A stretch of 64,000 nt of DNA from Meghimatium bilineatum (Eukaryota > Mollusca > Gastropoda > Stylommatophora > Philomycidae). The notes under the pieces were generated by a model, which did no database searches, was not told the DNA's origin, and saw nothing but the letters and a program-made list of their open reading frames with translations. This document shows, in pieces, positions 11,373-22,429 of the stretch. Numbering within the stretch: position 1 is the first letter of the stretch; each line of letters starts with the position of its first letter. The translations under genes were made by a program, and so were the position numbers. The stretch is from contig CM067319.1 of the NCBI GenBank assembly GCA_034231615.1, forward strand, positions 6,837,051 through 6,901,050. The letters are read 5' to 3'.

Positions 11373-11835
11373 ATCTGCCGTAGCAAATAAAGTAGGTTAC
11401 AATGAAAGGTCGAAGTTCACTGCAATCACTGTTATAACAGACAACTATGTACGGTGCCCCAGTTGGGTTATATTTGTCACGTTTTGTATATGGTTGGGTT
11501 GGCTTAGATTATCCACGAGGAGAGATAATGAGATCGAATTAAATCTGCCATCTTTTTTTCTATCTCTGCTGTGACCTTTAAACGAAAGTCTTATTATCCC
11601 TAGCTGCAAAGAGCCACATGTGGAGCGCATCCCTGAATTGGTAGAGGGTAGAAATATGGTAGACTTAACAAAGAGATTTTTAAAGTTCAGTGAGACAAGG
11701 AGGTAATGTAATAAAATATGTATCTAAAAAAACTATCATCACAAATTGTTTACGCGGTGTTCTGCTCAAATCACACATTGAAAATCCTACTCATTTATAT
11801 GAGAGCGCTTATTTCGTTTCTTGTTTGTCTTTCGT

Positions 11836-11868
11836 CCTGATGACGGCTTTAAGTCGAAACGTTTGTCG
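11836..11868 (+). ncRNA. hammerhead-like motif, best-conserved core
   Basis: It reads CTGATGA, then a short hairpin (cggct-tta-agtcg), then GAAAC and GTTTGTC. CTGATGA...GAAA is the conserved core of hammerhead ribozymes, but one extra base precedes the hairpin if the G of GAAA is reserved for the core. Stem I partners are not obvious, so activity is doubtful. Confidence 0.35.
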
Positions 11869-12226
11869 CTGTATCTTATTGTTAGTTTGTTTTATGGACT
11901 AATATCTGTAACACTTATACCTATTTCTGTACATTTTGATATTCGTCGTATGTTTACCTACCACCACCACCCACCCCCCAATCCCCAAATTTCCAGTTTT
12001 TTGTTGTTTGCCGACACTGAACTTTGTCTCTTATATGGGAGCTAACACAGAAGTGATGATCAGACAATGATTACGTTAAATATTTCAGTTTATTAACTAA
12101 ATGTGTTGTTGTCCGCCGACCACTTCTCATGTTCGATATTGGAGACTGAAAATGCGACAATCCTTATAATGTAGACAGTTATCGGCGGGCGGTGACAACT
12201 ACTTCCAAACAGCAAAACTAAAATAA

Positions 12227-12318
12227 ACATCCTTGTTGACTTCAACCCGTAGAGAAGAGGGTGAGGATTCAAACATCCATGTTGGCTTCAACCCGTAAAG
12301 AAGAGGGTGAGGATTTAA
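12227..12318. repeat. 46-bp tandem duplication
   Basis: Two copies of a unit containing 'ttcaacccgtagagaagagg', differing at a few positions. Confidence 0.85.
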
Positions 12319-12530
12319 ACACTCCCTCCCCTATCTAGTCAGTACATTATCACCAGAAAGTACCCCCCCCCCACACACAAGGCTCCATCCCCACATGAAA
12401 AATGACACATCTGGCCCATCGAATCTAAAAATCGAAAATATGTACTCACTGCGCAAAACTGAAGTCCAATAGGTAAAGCTTGAAACAAGGTAATAAAGTT
12501 TTGCTAATAGTACGAAAAGGCACTCACAAA

Positions 12531-12562
12531 TCGACGTTTCGACCGAAAGGCCTTTATCAAGG
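12531..12562 (-). ncRNA. dispersed hammerhead-like motif
   Basis: On the minus strand: TTGATAAAGGCCTTTCGGTC followed by GAAACGTCGA. A 4-bp stem (GGCC/GGTC) with a TTTC loop sits between TTGATAA and GAAAC. Core positions deviate from the hammerhead consensus CTGATGA. Confidence 0.4.
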
Positions 12563-12734
12563 ATAACAAACACATATAAATCAAAAACAACAAGTAGGGA
12601 CGACACAACTTGCGTTCACATGTAGTAAGTTGGTCGAAGTGATAGAAAAGATGTCAAAAGTGACACAAACAGGAAATGAACAGAAATAGGAAGTTTCTAA
12701 AAATGTTGTCCATTGCAAAAGGCACCCCTGTAGT

Positions 12735-12950
12735 TATATTTAGACAGGGTCGTAGATACATGCTCTTGAAGGGGGCGGGGGTCCCCAGTGATCATTTGTA
12801 CGTTTTCGTGTGCTAGATCTCAGTTCTGATAGAAATATGACAGTTTTGTGAAAAAATAATTTGGGGGGGGGGGGCGGAAGAAAGAAAGGCTTTTGGATAA
12901 GTTTCTAGTGCGAAGTCAAGTTCCATATTGCACCCCCCCCTCCTCTTTGC
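12735..12950. repeat. poly-G/poly-C dispersed repeat
   Basis: It contains 'cagggtcgtagatacatgct', a G-run at about 12862-12873 and a C-run at about 12932-12940. Relatives occur at 55125-55275 and, inverted, 35880-36155. Confidence 0.6.
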
Positions 12951-13045
12951 TCATGTATTTATCGGCTTGTATGTAGGCCTACTATATACTCCTTATTTCA
13001 AACAAGTCGCAGACCCTTTCTCCCGGCAATCCGTTAAAGACTCCA

Positions 13046-13112
13046 TTTATATAGTTATTCCTATATGTATAGCTATTTATATATGTATAGCTATTTCTAT
13101 CTGTATAATTAT
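13046..13112. repeat. 20-bp AT-rich tandem repeat
   Basis: About three copies of a unit like 'tatatgtatagctatttcta'. Confidence 0.75.
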
Positions 13113-13870
13113 CTCTAAACATATTTCGACAGGGTAAGAAAATACATCTGGAGATAAAGAAGAAATCGCGAAAGAAAGAATGGAAACGTATTTAAAAAAA
13201 CAAAAACAAACCTATAGTATGTTAATAGACTGTTGCGATAAGACTTAAGTCTGACACGACGGGTCCAGATTATACCCAAAACAGTATTTTAACAATTTTA
13301 CATTTCCAAACATCACGAGGTTACCCTTGACTAAATGATAATGAATGGAATGATGATACGGATGCCACCAGTAATGATAAAAAATGATAATGACTAAGGA
13401 AATGATAAAGATTGTGACATTAGCAGTTAATTTTGGTGGTAGATAGTTAGATGCCACCAGTAACGACTCTACACGAGTTGACTATACACAGAAACGATTA
13501 GCGTACTTAACGAACGGGAAGCAGCCCACCAGTTAGTGCTAATAATGTGATGAGGATAGAATTCCCGAGGGAGTTGCGAGTTTATTAACTCATGTTCCCT
13601 TTAATCGCCCGTGTGTTGTCAGGGTCCGATGTAACAGTATATTCTTTTCACAAAGAAGAGGAAGTGTTACAGTTGTTACTTTTGAAGGTGGTGATCAAGA
13701 ATGACTGGTGATCTACAATGACTGCTGACGTAGATCTCTTCTTGGTTTTAATAAGTGCTTATCAATGAACACAGAGTCACTTCGTAATACATAATCAGAA
13801 TGTCGTTTAATATAACTTCCAACCAACGACACAACCAATATTATACTCTGGAGTAATTGATATCTCCGAG

Positions 13871-14268
13871 ACGTATAATATATCATCAATATAAAATATA
13901 CAATGTCAAGATTTGCATACTATTCTAACACTTCCAGAATTATAGGCGCACGTTATGACACGAGCTTAATGAGATTATGAACTATCTCATTATTTTACTA
14001 GACGTATAATCTATCGCCAATATAAACTATACAGTGTCAAGATTGCATACTAATCTAACACTTCCAGAATTAAGCACACGTTCTGGTACGAGCTTTAATG
14101 AGATTATGAACTATCTCATTATTTTACTAGACGTATAATCTATCGCCAATATAAACTATACAGTGTCAAGATTGCATACTATTCTAACACTTCCAGAATT
14201 AAGCACACGTTCTGGTACAAGCTTAGTGAGATTCTATACCATCTCATTAATCTACTACTAATCTCACT
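13871..14268. repeat. about 130-bp tandem repeat, 3 copies
   Basis: Three copies start near 13871, 14000 and 14130. Shared blocks are 'gacgtataatctatcgccaa', 'ctaacacttccagaattaag' and 'gagattatgaactatctcat'. The first copy is the most diverged. It lies in intron 1. Confidence 0.88.
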
Positions 14269-14279
14269 TTTTTGGTCAA

Positions 14280-15025
14280 CTAACTTTGTTTCCAGTTGTT
14301 GAAGTCAAACAAGGGACTTGTCTCCTGTGAGACAAGTACTAACTCTCCACACACGTCCCGGGGACTCTGTGTGATCCTGTCGACTGCTCCGGGATTCTCG
14401 ACTGATCCTGGGATTCTCCTCTCATCTCTTTTTGTGTCTTCTGGTGAGATTTTTAGCTCCCCCCTCGTCTTAGTCTCCCACCTATCCACTCTCTTCTCGT
14501 CCGCACGTCACTGCTTCTGACTCCGCCTCTACATTATCACCTGTCAAACTCCTGTACGCGTTTCTTAGACCATGCGTAACGTTTGATGTTCCTCTCTGGT
14601 CGGAGGCTATGCCCTTGGCGTTACGCACTTAATACTCTTGCCACTTCCATCTTCCATTGTCTGGTCGTTTCAAGTATTCGCGAGTTCAGACGGCTTGTGT
14701 GAGTTTGTAGACTCTTGTCTGAACCTCGTCCAAACATCTCATTGTCCTTTCTGGTGTGTGGTGTAATGGCGTCGTCTGCCACCTGCGATCGAGTGCGTGG
14801 ATGCATTCTTTCTGATAATTACCTTTTGCCCTTGGGCCAAACCGTGTAAGCTTGTCTCAGACTTTCTGTCTGACATCTGCGCGACAACTCGTCTGCAATT
14901 TAAGGTATCTATACCAACATTTACCCAAGAGCAAGACATTCAATTAGTTGCATTTCCCCAGTTCATCTCTTGCTAACTGTGAAACCCCCTGCCTGTGAAG
15001 ATTTCTGCAACCAGATACTATCACA
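14280..15025. other. no gene recognised
   Basis: Relatively GC-rich intronic sequence with open frames on both strands but no recognisable domains or repeat copies. Confidence 0.45.
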
Positions 15026-15029
15026 CCGA

Positions 15030-15275
15030 AAGGGGAGCAAAGAATATCAACACTGTTTATCATCCATGTCAGTCGTAATGGGGCGACTAAGAAGGTTATG
15101 GGGTGGCGTTGGTTGTCCCATAGTATCTAGGATCAAAGTAACCAAAAGCCACGCTAAAGTCGGATGTATAAGGCCGAAAATCGCATTTGTATTTCATGAC
15201 ACTGCATATTTCGTTGTCTGGACTATATCCTGCTAATCTGCAGGAGTTTGAGAAAGAACGTAAAAGGAGAAGAGT
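15030..15275 (+). repeat. GAA-tailed repeat family B
   Basis: A copy with 'ggggagcaaagaatatcaac', 'cgactaagaaggttatgggg', 'gactatatcctgctaatctg' and 'caggagtttgagaaagaacg', ending in a purine-rich tail. Confidence 0.8.
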
Positions 15276-15690
15276 TCCCAGTGCCAGGCTGTGAAGCTTT
15301 ACTTGTGTTTCTCCAGAATTATTTTTTGATGGGAGAAGTTTCCCAGAACTAGAGTAATTTTTGCTATTTTACTCAATGTGCTTGATGGGGTCATGCCATG
15401 GACTGGACAATCATCTAGTTCGGAGGAAACTTTATCGTGATCTTGTTTCGATTTCCCTAGTTTATCCACAAGTACTAACTGTTCTGATTTCCCAAGAGGT
15501 GGGAGATTACCCCCCCCCCCTTCTACGGACTTCCACCGCAACCATGAATACCTTTATCACCGTCTGTATCTCAAATGATCTTCATCGACTCTAACAGGCA
15601 GCGTCTAAGACAAGGTTTTCGACAATGTTTATATGAAGATATTTAAAACTTGTGACAACGTAAACACATCTTTATTTCGTTTCGTTTCAG

Positions 15691-15732
15691 AATTCAAACG
15701 TTACTGGAAATCAGAGTCCAAATACGGACGAG
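15691..15732 (+). CDS. ROS1: ROS1-like exon B: short linker exon
   Basis: This 42-base micro-exon lies between TTCGTTTCAG and GTGAGA and is phase 0 on both sides. It encodes NSNVTGNQSPNTDE, a polar linker with an NVT glycosylation sequon. It joins exon A to exon C without a frame change. Support rests on the splice sites and the frame, since the sequence is too short for family recognition. It could be alternatively spliced because 42 is divisible by 3. Confidence 0.6.
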
Positions 15733-16352
15733 GTGAGAATGTTTGTGTCACTAGTGTTTGTAATCCTTGTAGTACTGGTATATAGTAGAATCTCTCTAAT
15801 GTGACCACACAAACGACTAGCAAATCGGTCAATATAATCAGCTCATCAACATTCCGAAATCAATGCTACTTTAATATTTTAAGTGTTCGGTCCATGAAAT
15901 TGTACACAACTTTGGGAGGTAATAAAAATATGGATGTTATCAACTTTGGAGGCTGTACTATATACATGGTGTTGATAAAGTTGATGGTACGCATTTACTT
16001 TATTGGTGACACTTAGTGGTCTTTTGCGTCTTCCAGGCGGTCATTAAGCAACAAGAAGAAGCAATCCGTTGAATATTTTCTTAGGAATATGACTTTTTAA
16101 ACGATCTATCACAACAACAGAAGATTTTTGTTGGCATTTTTCTCTTTTTTTCTTTAATATCTTTAAACATATTATTTCTGAACAATGCTGATCTCGCACT
16201 CACGCAGGTTCTTCCTCCTCCAGACATCCCTAGTTTCGGCCATGTTTTCCCAGTTTTTGGATTCTATGTTTTCCTTTCATTGAAATATTTCTATGAAGCC
16301 TTTCATTGAAGATTTACAAATGCCTTTGTACCTCAGCATTGGTCTACCAATG

Positions 16353-16542
16353 TAGAAGAAATGCCAGGACTCAAGATCAATGGGAAAATAATAAACAACC
16401 TGAGATATACAGATGATGCTGTTCTTTTAGCAGAAAGTGAACATGAACTACAAAGACTAATGGATCAAATCAATAAATCAAGTAATATGGACTGGATATA
16501 AATATCCAAAAAATAAAAACCATGACAATCAGAAAGGACACA
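16353..16542 (+). pseudogene. RTE-like reverse transcriptase fragment (5' half of a split element)
   Basis: It encodes MPGLKINGKIINNLRYTDDA then VLLAESEHELQRLMDQIN. YTDD is the reverse transcriptase catalytic box of RTE-type elements. The frame breaks near 16490. The element is interrupted at 16543 by another retrotransposon and resumes at 17357. Confidence 0.85.
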
Positions 16543-17356
16543 CCCCACAAGATATATGGGTCAGAGTATACACAGATGGGTCAGCACAGAATGCCGTGAG
16601 GAATGGAGGTGCAGGTGTATATATAGAATATCCACACAAGCCTAGAGATACAATCAGAACACCGACAGGAAAATTCTGCAATAATTATGATGCAGAAATC
16701 CAGGCAATTAGTGTGGCAGCTAAAAAACTGCTGAACTCCAACTCTGATCTACAGCCTTTGGTATTCCTGACAGATGCAAGGTCAGTGCTTCAAGCTCTCC
16801 AGTCTGAAAAACTAACAGACTTGAAAAAACTACTTAGCGAATTGTCTTACCAGTATAGGGTAACCATGCAGTGGATACCCTCTCACTGTGGAATACCAGG
16901 AAATGAAAAAGCAGACCAACTGGCTAAGAAAGGTGCTGCCGAAGACCAACCAGATATACCAATCACCTACCATCAGAAAAAACAGATGATCAAGTCAATA
17001 AGAAAGCCACAAACACCAACACAAGATGACTATCATATTATGAACAGACCAGAACAAATTATAATTCTACGTCTCAGAACAGGACACAACCGACTCCGCA
17101 GTCACATGTATACAAAGTTCAAGATTGGCAACACAGCCATGTGTACATGTGGACAGGCAGCACAGAGTGCCAAACATATACTTCAAGAGTGTTCTGAGCA
17201 TGAAACGCTGAGGCAGACATATTGGCCAGAGGAAACAACACTGGAATCAAAACTCTATGGGACACTGTATGAACTACAAAAGACAGTGAGTTTTATTAAG
17301 GAGACAGAATTACAGATATAGACATGTTTCAAGTGAACGAAAGAAGAAGAAGAAGA
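16543..17356 (+). mobile_element. 5'-truncated I/Nimb-like retrotransposon insertion (RNase H and C-terminal region)
   Basis: The 814-bp insert is almost identical to 30717-31518 of the longer element. Its open frame from 16596 has the RNase H acidic residues (E in DAEIQA, D in LTDARS) and WIPSHCGIPGNEKADQLAKK. The first Asp, in YTDGSA, lies just upstream of the ATG. A CTCGQ...HILQEC zinc-knuckle-like end follows. It is flanked by a 12-bp target-site duplication AGAAAGGACACA (16531-16542 and 17357-17368). Its tail is a GAA repeat. Unlike the copy in intron 4, the RNase H and C-terminal parts are in one frame (241 codons). Confidence 0.92.
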
Positions 17357-18013
17357 AGAAAGGACACAGAAGAACAAGAGCTAAACATAAGCATTCATGC
17401 AGAGAAACTACAACAAATAAAACAGTATCAATATCTTGGACACATAGTCACAAATGATGGCAGATGTGAAACAGAAGTTAAAAGGAGAATAGGAATGACC
17501 AAACGTGCCTTAAATGACATGAGGAAAATATTAACATCTAACCAAATTACAAACAAGTTAAATATGAGAATTATAAAATGCTACATCTATTCTATATTAA
17601 TGTATGGAGCAGAAGCATGGACACTAAATGAACAATTAGAGGACATAATTGATGCCTTTGAGTTATGGATATATAGGAGAATAGGGAGAACATCATGGAA
17701 AGAAAAGAAAACAAATAAAGAGATGCTAAAGACACTTAATATAAAGAAAGAACTACTAAGAGAAATAAATATCAGGCAAATAAAATATTTTGGACACATT
17801 GAAAGACATGACAAATTATTGAAGATCTTACTTGAGGGTAAAGTCAAAGGGAAACGAGCAAGAGGTAGGCAGAGATACAAGTGGGAGAGTAACATCACAC
17901 GATGGACAGGTTACATCCTAGCAGAGTGCACCACCAAAATAAAAGACAGGGATGTTGGAGATCCGTTGAAGCTAACCTTCGTTGCGGAGACAAACTTGAT
18001 GATTGATTGATTG
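17357..18013 (+). pseudogene. RTE-like element, C-terminal part and GATT tail
   Basis: It continues the element interrupted at 16542. An open frame runs to 18010 with QYQYLGHIVTNDGRCETEVK, then KCYIYSILMYGAEAWTLN, IKYFGHIERHD and ARGRQRYKWESNITRW. These are the connection-region motifs of RTE reverse transcriptases. The 3' end is a GATTGATTG tail. A fragment of the same family is at 7590-7823. Confidence 0.88.
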
Positions 18014-18319
18014 GTCTGCCATAAGCTCGCTGACCTTCAGCCAGTTCTCGGAATAGTACTTGTTTTGGGATGTGGCATTTGGGCATTCTGTGGACGTGTC
18101 CCAGCTAACGCAATCTATTTATATTGAATATTTTCATGGCAAATGGTAGCTCATCCGTAAAGAGATGAAGCAGAAAATACTTGCTACAAAAACCACTCAA
18201 GACGAGGAACACAACAGACTCACAAACGCACTTTTAGATAAAGAAGTTAAAGCAAGCGCTAGAAAGGACAGGCAGAATTATATAAACAACTTATCATTGG
18301 AAGCTGAATCAGCCTCACA

Positions 18320-19321
18320 ACACAACAACAGCAAGATACTACACCACATAACCAAACAACTGTGCAATCAGCCACTTATACACAACAACAGCAAGATACT
18401 ACACCACATAACCAAACAACTGTGCAATCAGCCACTTATACACAACAACAGCAAGATACTACACCACATAACCAAACAACTGTGCAATCAGCCACTTATA
18501 CACAACAACAGCAAGATACTACACCACATAACCAAACAACTGTGCAATCAGCCACTTATACACAACAACAGCAAGATACTACACCACATAACCAAACAAC
18601 TGTGCAATCAGCCACTTATACACAACAACAGCAAGATACTACACCACATAACCAAACAACTGTGCAATCAGCCACTTATCCCAAACAAGATACTACACCA
18701 CATAACCAAACAACTGTGCAATCAGCCACTTATACACAACAACAGCAAGATACTACACCACATAACCAAACAACTGTGCAATCAGCCACTTATACACAAC
18801 AACAGCAAGATACTACACCACATAACCAAACAACTGTGCAATCAGCCACTTATACACAACAACAGCAAGATACTACACCACATAACCAAACAACTGTGCA
18901 ATCAGCCACTTATACACAACAACAGCAAGATACTACACCACATAACCAAACAACTGTGCAATCAGCCACTTATACACAACAACAGCAAGATACTACACCA
19001 CATAACCAAACAACTGTGCAATCAGCCACTTATCCCAAACAAGATACTACACCACATAACCAAACAACTGTGCAATCAGCCACTTATACACAACAACAGC
19101 AAGATACTACACCACATAACCAAACAACTGTGCAATCAGCCACTTATACACAACAACAGCAAGATACTACACCACATAACCAAACAACTGGGCAATCAGC
19201 CACTTATCCCAAACAAGATACTACACCACATAACCAAACAACTGTGCAATCAGCCACTTATACACAACAACAGCAAGATACTACACCACATAACCAAACA
19301 ACTGTGCAATCAGCCACTTAT
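18320..19321 (+). repeat. 60-bp in-frame minisatellite, 17 copies, inside retrotransposon coding sequence
   Basis: Fourteen 60-bp units and three 54-bp units (copies 7, 13 and 16) total 1002 bp. Each 60-bp unit encodes HNNSKILHHITKQLCNQPLI in the retrotransposon frame; the shorter ones begin PNK instead of HNNSK. A second frame is also open (TQQQQDTTPHNQTTVQSATY). Copies are almost identical, with one T-to-G change in copy 15, so the expansion is recent. The 54-bp variants punctuate the array as if multi-unit blocks were copied. Confidence 0.97.
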
Positions 19322-19594
19322 CACAAACGCATCTATTAAAGACAAAAATGGCAAAGTTCTAACAACAAAAGCAAAGATGGGCCGAACATTTCCAAGATCT
19401 TCTTAACAGACCACCACCCCAATCTACTCCAAATCTAGAGAAAGAAGAGACAATGCCACCACTAGAAGCTTCGATAGAAAATTGCACCCTTGAAGAGGTA
19501 AAACAAACCATTAAGAAATTAAAAAATAATAAAGCAGCAGGTCAAGATGACATCACAAGTGAAATGTTAAAAGCAGCAAATGATAATACGTTCT

Positions 19595-19848
19595 AGCATG
19601 GTTCGGACATGTATGCAGGCACGATTCCTTGTCAAAAACAATACTGCAGGGAACTGTCGAGGGTGGAAGAAGCAGAGGACAAATAAAGACATGGACAGAC
19701 AACATCAAGGAATGGACAGGGCTAGATATTTCCACACTCATCCGCATAGCTGAGGATAGAATTCGCTGGAGGATTCTGTGTGCTGAAGCTTCCAATGTGG
19801 TACCCCTACGACCCTGAAGGTTTATGGGTTTTATTGATTGATTGATTG
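19595..19848 (+). mobile_element. nested RTE-like 3' fragment insertion (ATTG tail)
   Basis: The 254-bp insert is flanked by aatacgttct at 19585-19594 and 19849-19858. It encodes AWFGHVCRHDSLSKTILQGT, then RGQIKTWTDNIKEWTG and ends in an ATTGATTGATTG tail. Removing it lets the host RT frame continue from AANDNTF into a W-K-N-G-I-I-I-K segment. A degenerate relative is at 51300-51580. Confidence 0.92.
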
Positions 19849-20764
19849 AATACGTTCTCATTTTTACTGAATATTTTCTATATGATTTGGAAAAACGAAT
19901 TCCCACCCCAACAATGGAAAAATGGCATCATTATCAAATTACCACAAAAAAAGACCTAACAAATGGTGATAACTGGAGGGGAATCACACTGCTATCCGTA
20001 CCTGGCAAATTTCTTTGTAATATGATGCTTGCAAGATTAAAGTCATCCTTAGACAAAAGACTTAGAGAAGAGTAGTCAGGCTTTAGACCAGGTCGTTCCT
20101 GCCTTGACCATATATTCACTCTTAGAACAATAATAGAAGAATGTCTAGAATTTAGATCTAATGTCTTCGTAGGATAACTAACACCCATTGGAGTGAATTC
20201 AAATCGAATGCTAAAATCAGAGAAGAGACACATCAAAATTTCATCACAGATGTTATCAGAAAACGCCGTTGGTCCTACATCGGGCATGTCCTACGCGCAG
20301 ACACCAACAGAATACACCAACAATCTCTTGAATGGATACCTACAGGCAAAAGAGCAAGGGATAGACCTAAAGAAACACCTAGAAGAACAATACTTAGAGA
20401 AAGTAAAACAACCAATATTCATACTATTCAAGAACTGCACAGAATAGCTTTGAACAGACATAATTGGAGAGATCTGACCTCTGCCCTATGCGCTAACTTC
20501 AGCGCAAAATGAAAATGAATGAATGAATGAAATGGTAGCTGAATGCGGCGAACACTTCCATGTTTGTTATTTTGTCGTGCCATTTCATGTTTAATATCTT
20601 GCGGAGACATCTTAGATGAAAGGTGTTAAGTCTCCTCTCATGAAGGAATGACAACATCGTCACATAGCAAGTGCGATAGGCGACGCAAGTCGGGTGGTTT
20701 CATTCAACCGCTAGCGAGACAGGTGCGCACTTATGGCGAACCTTAGCTGTGATGCTGATTCATA

Positions 20765-20950
20765 ACTCAGACTTAACTTTACTCTTATCTTTCATCCTAA
20801 GATAAGATCCTTGCCTAACATTCAGAAGATCATCAATATCATGTGCCCATCGTAGATTTGGCCAGCGTCTTGTTCTCTTTCCTCGAACTATTCCCTCCAT
20901 GATTATTCTTATGGTAATCATGAGTTTCTTGGCATTGTATGCGTATCAGT
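20765..20950 (-). pseudogene. RTE-like C-terminal fragment, minus strand
   Basis: Minus-strand translation gives a MEGIVRGKRTRRWPNLRWAH stretch followed by DIDDL, the RT C-terminal basic motif seen in other RTE fragments of this window. It is short and degraded. Confidence 0.6.
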
Positions 20951-21239
20951 AGTTTGCCATTTCTTTCTGAGCCGGTTTTGGTCGCTTATCACTTACCCTC
21001 ATTAATGTGCCTCAGCCAAATACGGGGCCATTCCGACTCCCACCCTCCATCCAATCCGTTGTCGATAATACGATCTTCCTCCACCTTCACCAGCAGTTAT
21101 ATGTACAGTGAGAAGAGCATCCCCTTGCTGAATAGCTTCATGTAGTTCAGCCGAATAGTCCACGTCGTTGCCTTTGGGGAGGGCTGTCAACAAGGAGTGT
21201 TGCTGTGCATATGTGCACATTCAGACATGTGAAGCCATA

Positions 21240-22420
21240 CGTCGGCTAGACATAGAAAGGGTACCAAATAGGATGCAGCCCTTCCCGATGAAAAGTGTCT
21301 GCCACTCACCGTGAAGTTCTATTCCCTTACACACTTCTGTCCTACCCAATTTTACCGTTACCCTTATTTATAACCTTGGGAGTCTTGTTAGTGCAGTGAG
21401 AAAGTTACTCATTCGCATACCAGGTGACCAGAGGGTATCAAGTTCACTGTATCACTTGTGGTATACAAAGAGAAAAAAAACACTTCTTGTGGTGCATTCA
21501 CCATGAAATGAGCAGCAATGAGTTTGTTTTCGTAAAGTCATGTTCTTATTTATTTTTTATTTTAAAAAAAAAGGGGGGGGGGATGAACACTACAAACCCG
21601 TCCTTCCCTTATGTACGAGCTTGTTGCCAGTGCCAGTTGAAATGTTCTTTAGAAGAATGATCTTCAATAGTTTATCTTTTTTGTGTGTGTTACTAATCAA
21701 TCGCTATGTCGACCCAGCCTCAGGAAATATGTACCAGATTTACAGGGAAAGTAAAGACGACGAGCTTTATACTGCCAAAAACAGCATCCGTTGATATTCC
21801 GTTAGTCAATGAAAAATGAGCCTAATATCATGTTCCCCGATACACATATTTAACGTGAATAAGGAAAACTTTACTAATAAAATTGATATCTTTGTTTTTG
21901 ACAAGACCGCCTCGTTGTTTATACGAGTATCTCTTGGAATCGCGTCTTTTGATGTTGTACAAGCCCCTCATATTTCCTTTTCCCGCAACATTTCCCCTCT
22001 TTTGCCAACGAGTCTACATAGTTTCCCTTGATTTCTCTGATATTTATTTAAACTTCTTTATTTCTTATTATCTCTTATGTACAAACGAGATCCATACATG
22101 AGGTAAAGAAACAAACCAAAGAACAGTCACTCTAAAACCTCCATTTTTGTAATCCCACGGCACTCAAATCTAACTCATTGAACTAAAATGTTTCCGTAGA
22201 CAACTAGTTTCAGGGTAGCCATATCACCATAACTATTTTTGACTAAAATTCGCAAATTTATGGATTGATTTATCTTTGGCCAACTTGACAATGTATCAAT
22301 AATATTACATATCGTATGCTTAAATTGAAAATGTGAAGTCTGATCACATCCGAAAGTAATGTTGTTGTTACTACTGTATTCTTTCTCTCGTATATATCTA
22401 TGTGACGTGTTATTTACAAA
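21240..22420. other. no gene recognised
   Basis: Intron 2 sequence, mostly AT-rich, with a poly-G run at about 21571-21580. Open frames lack recognisable domains. Confidence 0.45.
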
Positions 22421-22429
22421 ATGTTATCT

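Larger units (their letters stand above)
18152..20529 (+). mobile_element. RTE-like retrotransposon, 5'-truncated, with 11-bp target-site duplication
   Basis: It is flanked by aaatggtagct at 18141-18151 and 20530-20540 and ends in a GAAT tail. In order it holds a pre-RT segment (KDRQNYINNLSLEAESA), a 17-copy minisatellite, a post-repeat segment (SIKDKNGKVLTTKAKMG), the RT start (LEEVKQTIKKLKNNKAAGQD), a nested insert at 19595-19848, and RT motifs 1-2a (NGDNWRGITLLSVPGKF, SGFRPGRSC). An internal deletion removes the YxDD box and joins directly to the C-terminal RRWSYIGHVLRAD region. It has frameshifts and a stop in place of Gln before SGFRPG. It is inactive. Confidence 0.9.

Noticed and set aside
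17324..18010. Host gene of 228 codons
   Set aside because: The sequence has RTE connection-region motifs (YLGHIVTNDGRCE, LMYGAEAWTL) and a GATT tail, and its start lies in the tail of the neighbouring insertion.
18320..19321. CRISPR-like array
   Set aside because: Units are contiguous with no unique spacers, and the DNA is animal nuclear.
18362..19339. 325-codon Gln-rich frame
   Set aside because: It is the alternative frame of the 60-bp repeat; the retrotransposon frame is the one starting at 18165.
21002..21220. Minus-strand frame ending RIGWRVGVGMAPYLAEAH
   Set aside because: No family recognised; it is adjacent to degraded RTE sequence, and coding support is only the absence of stops over 72 codons.
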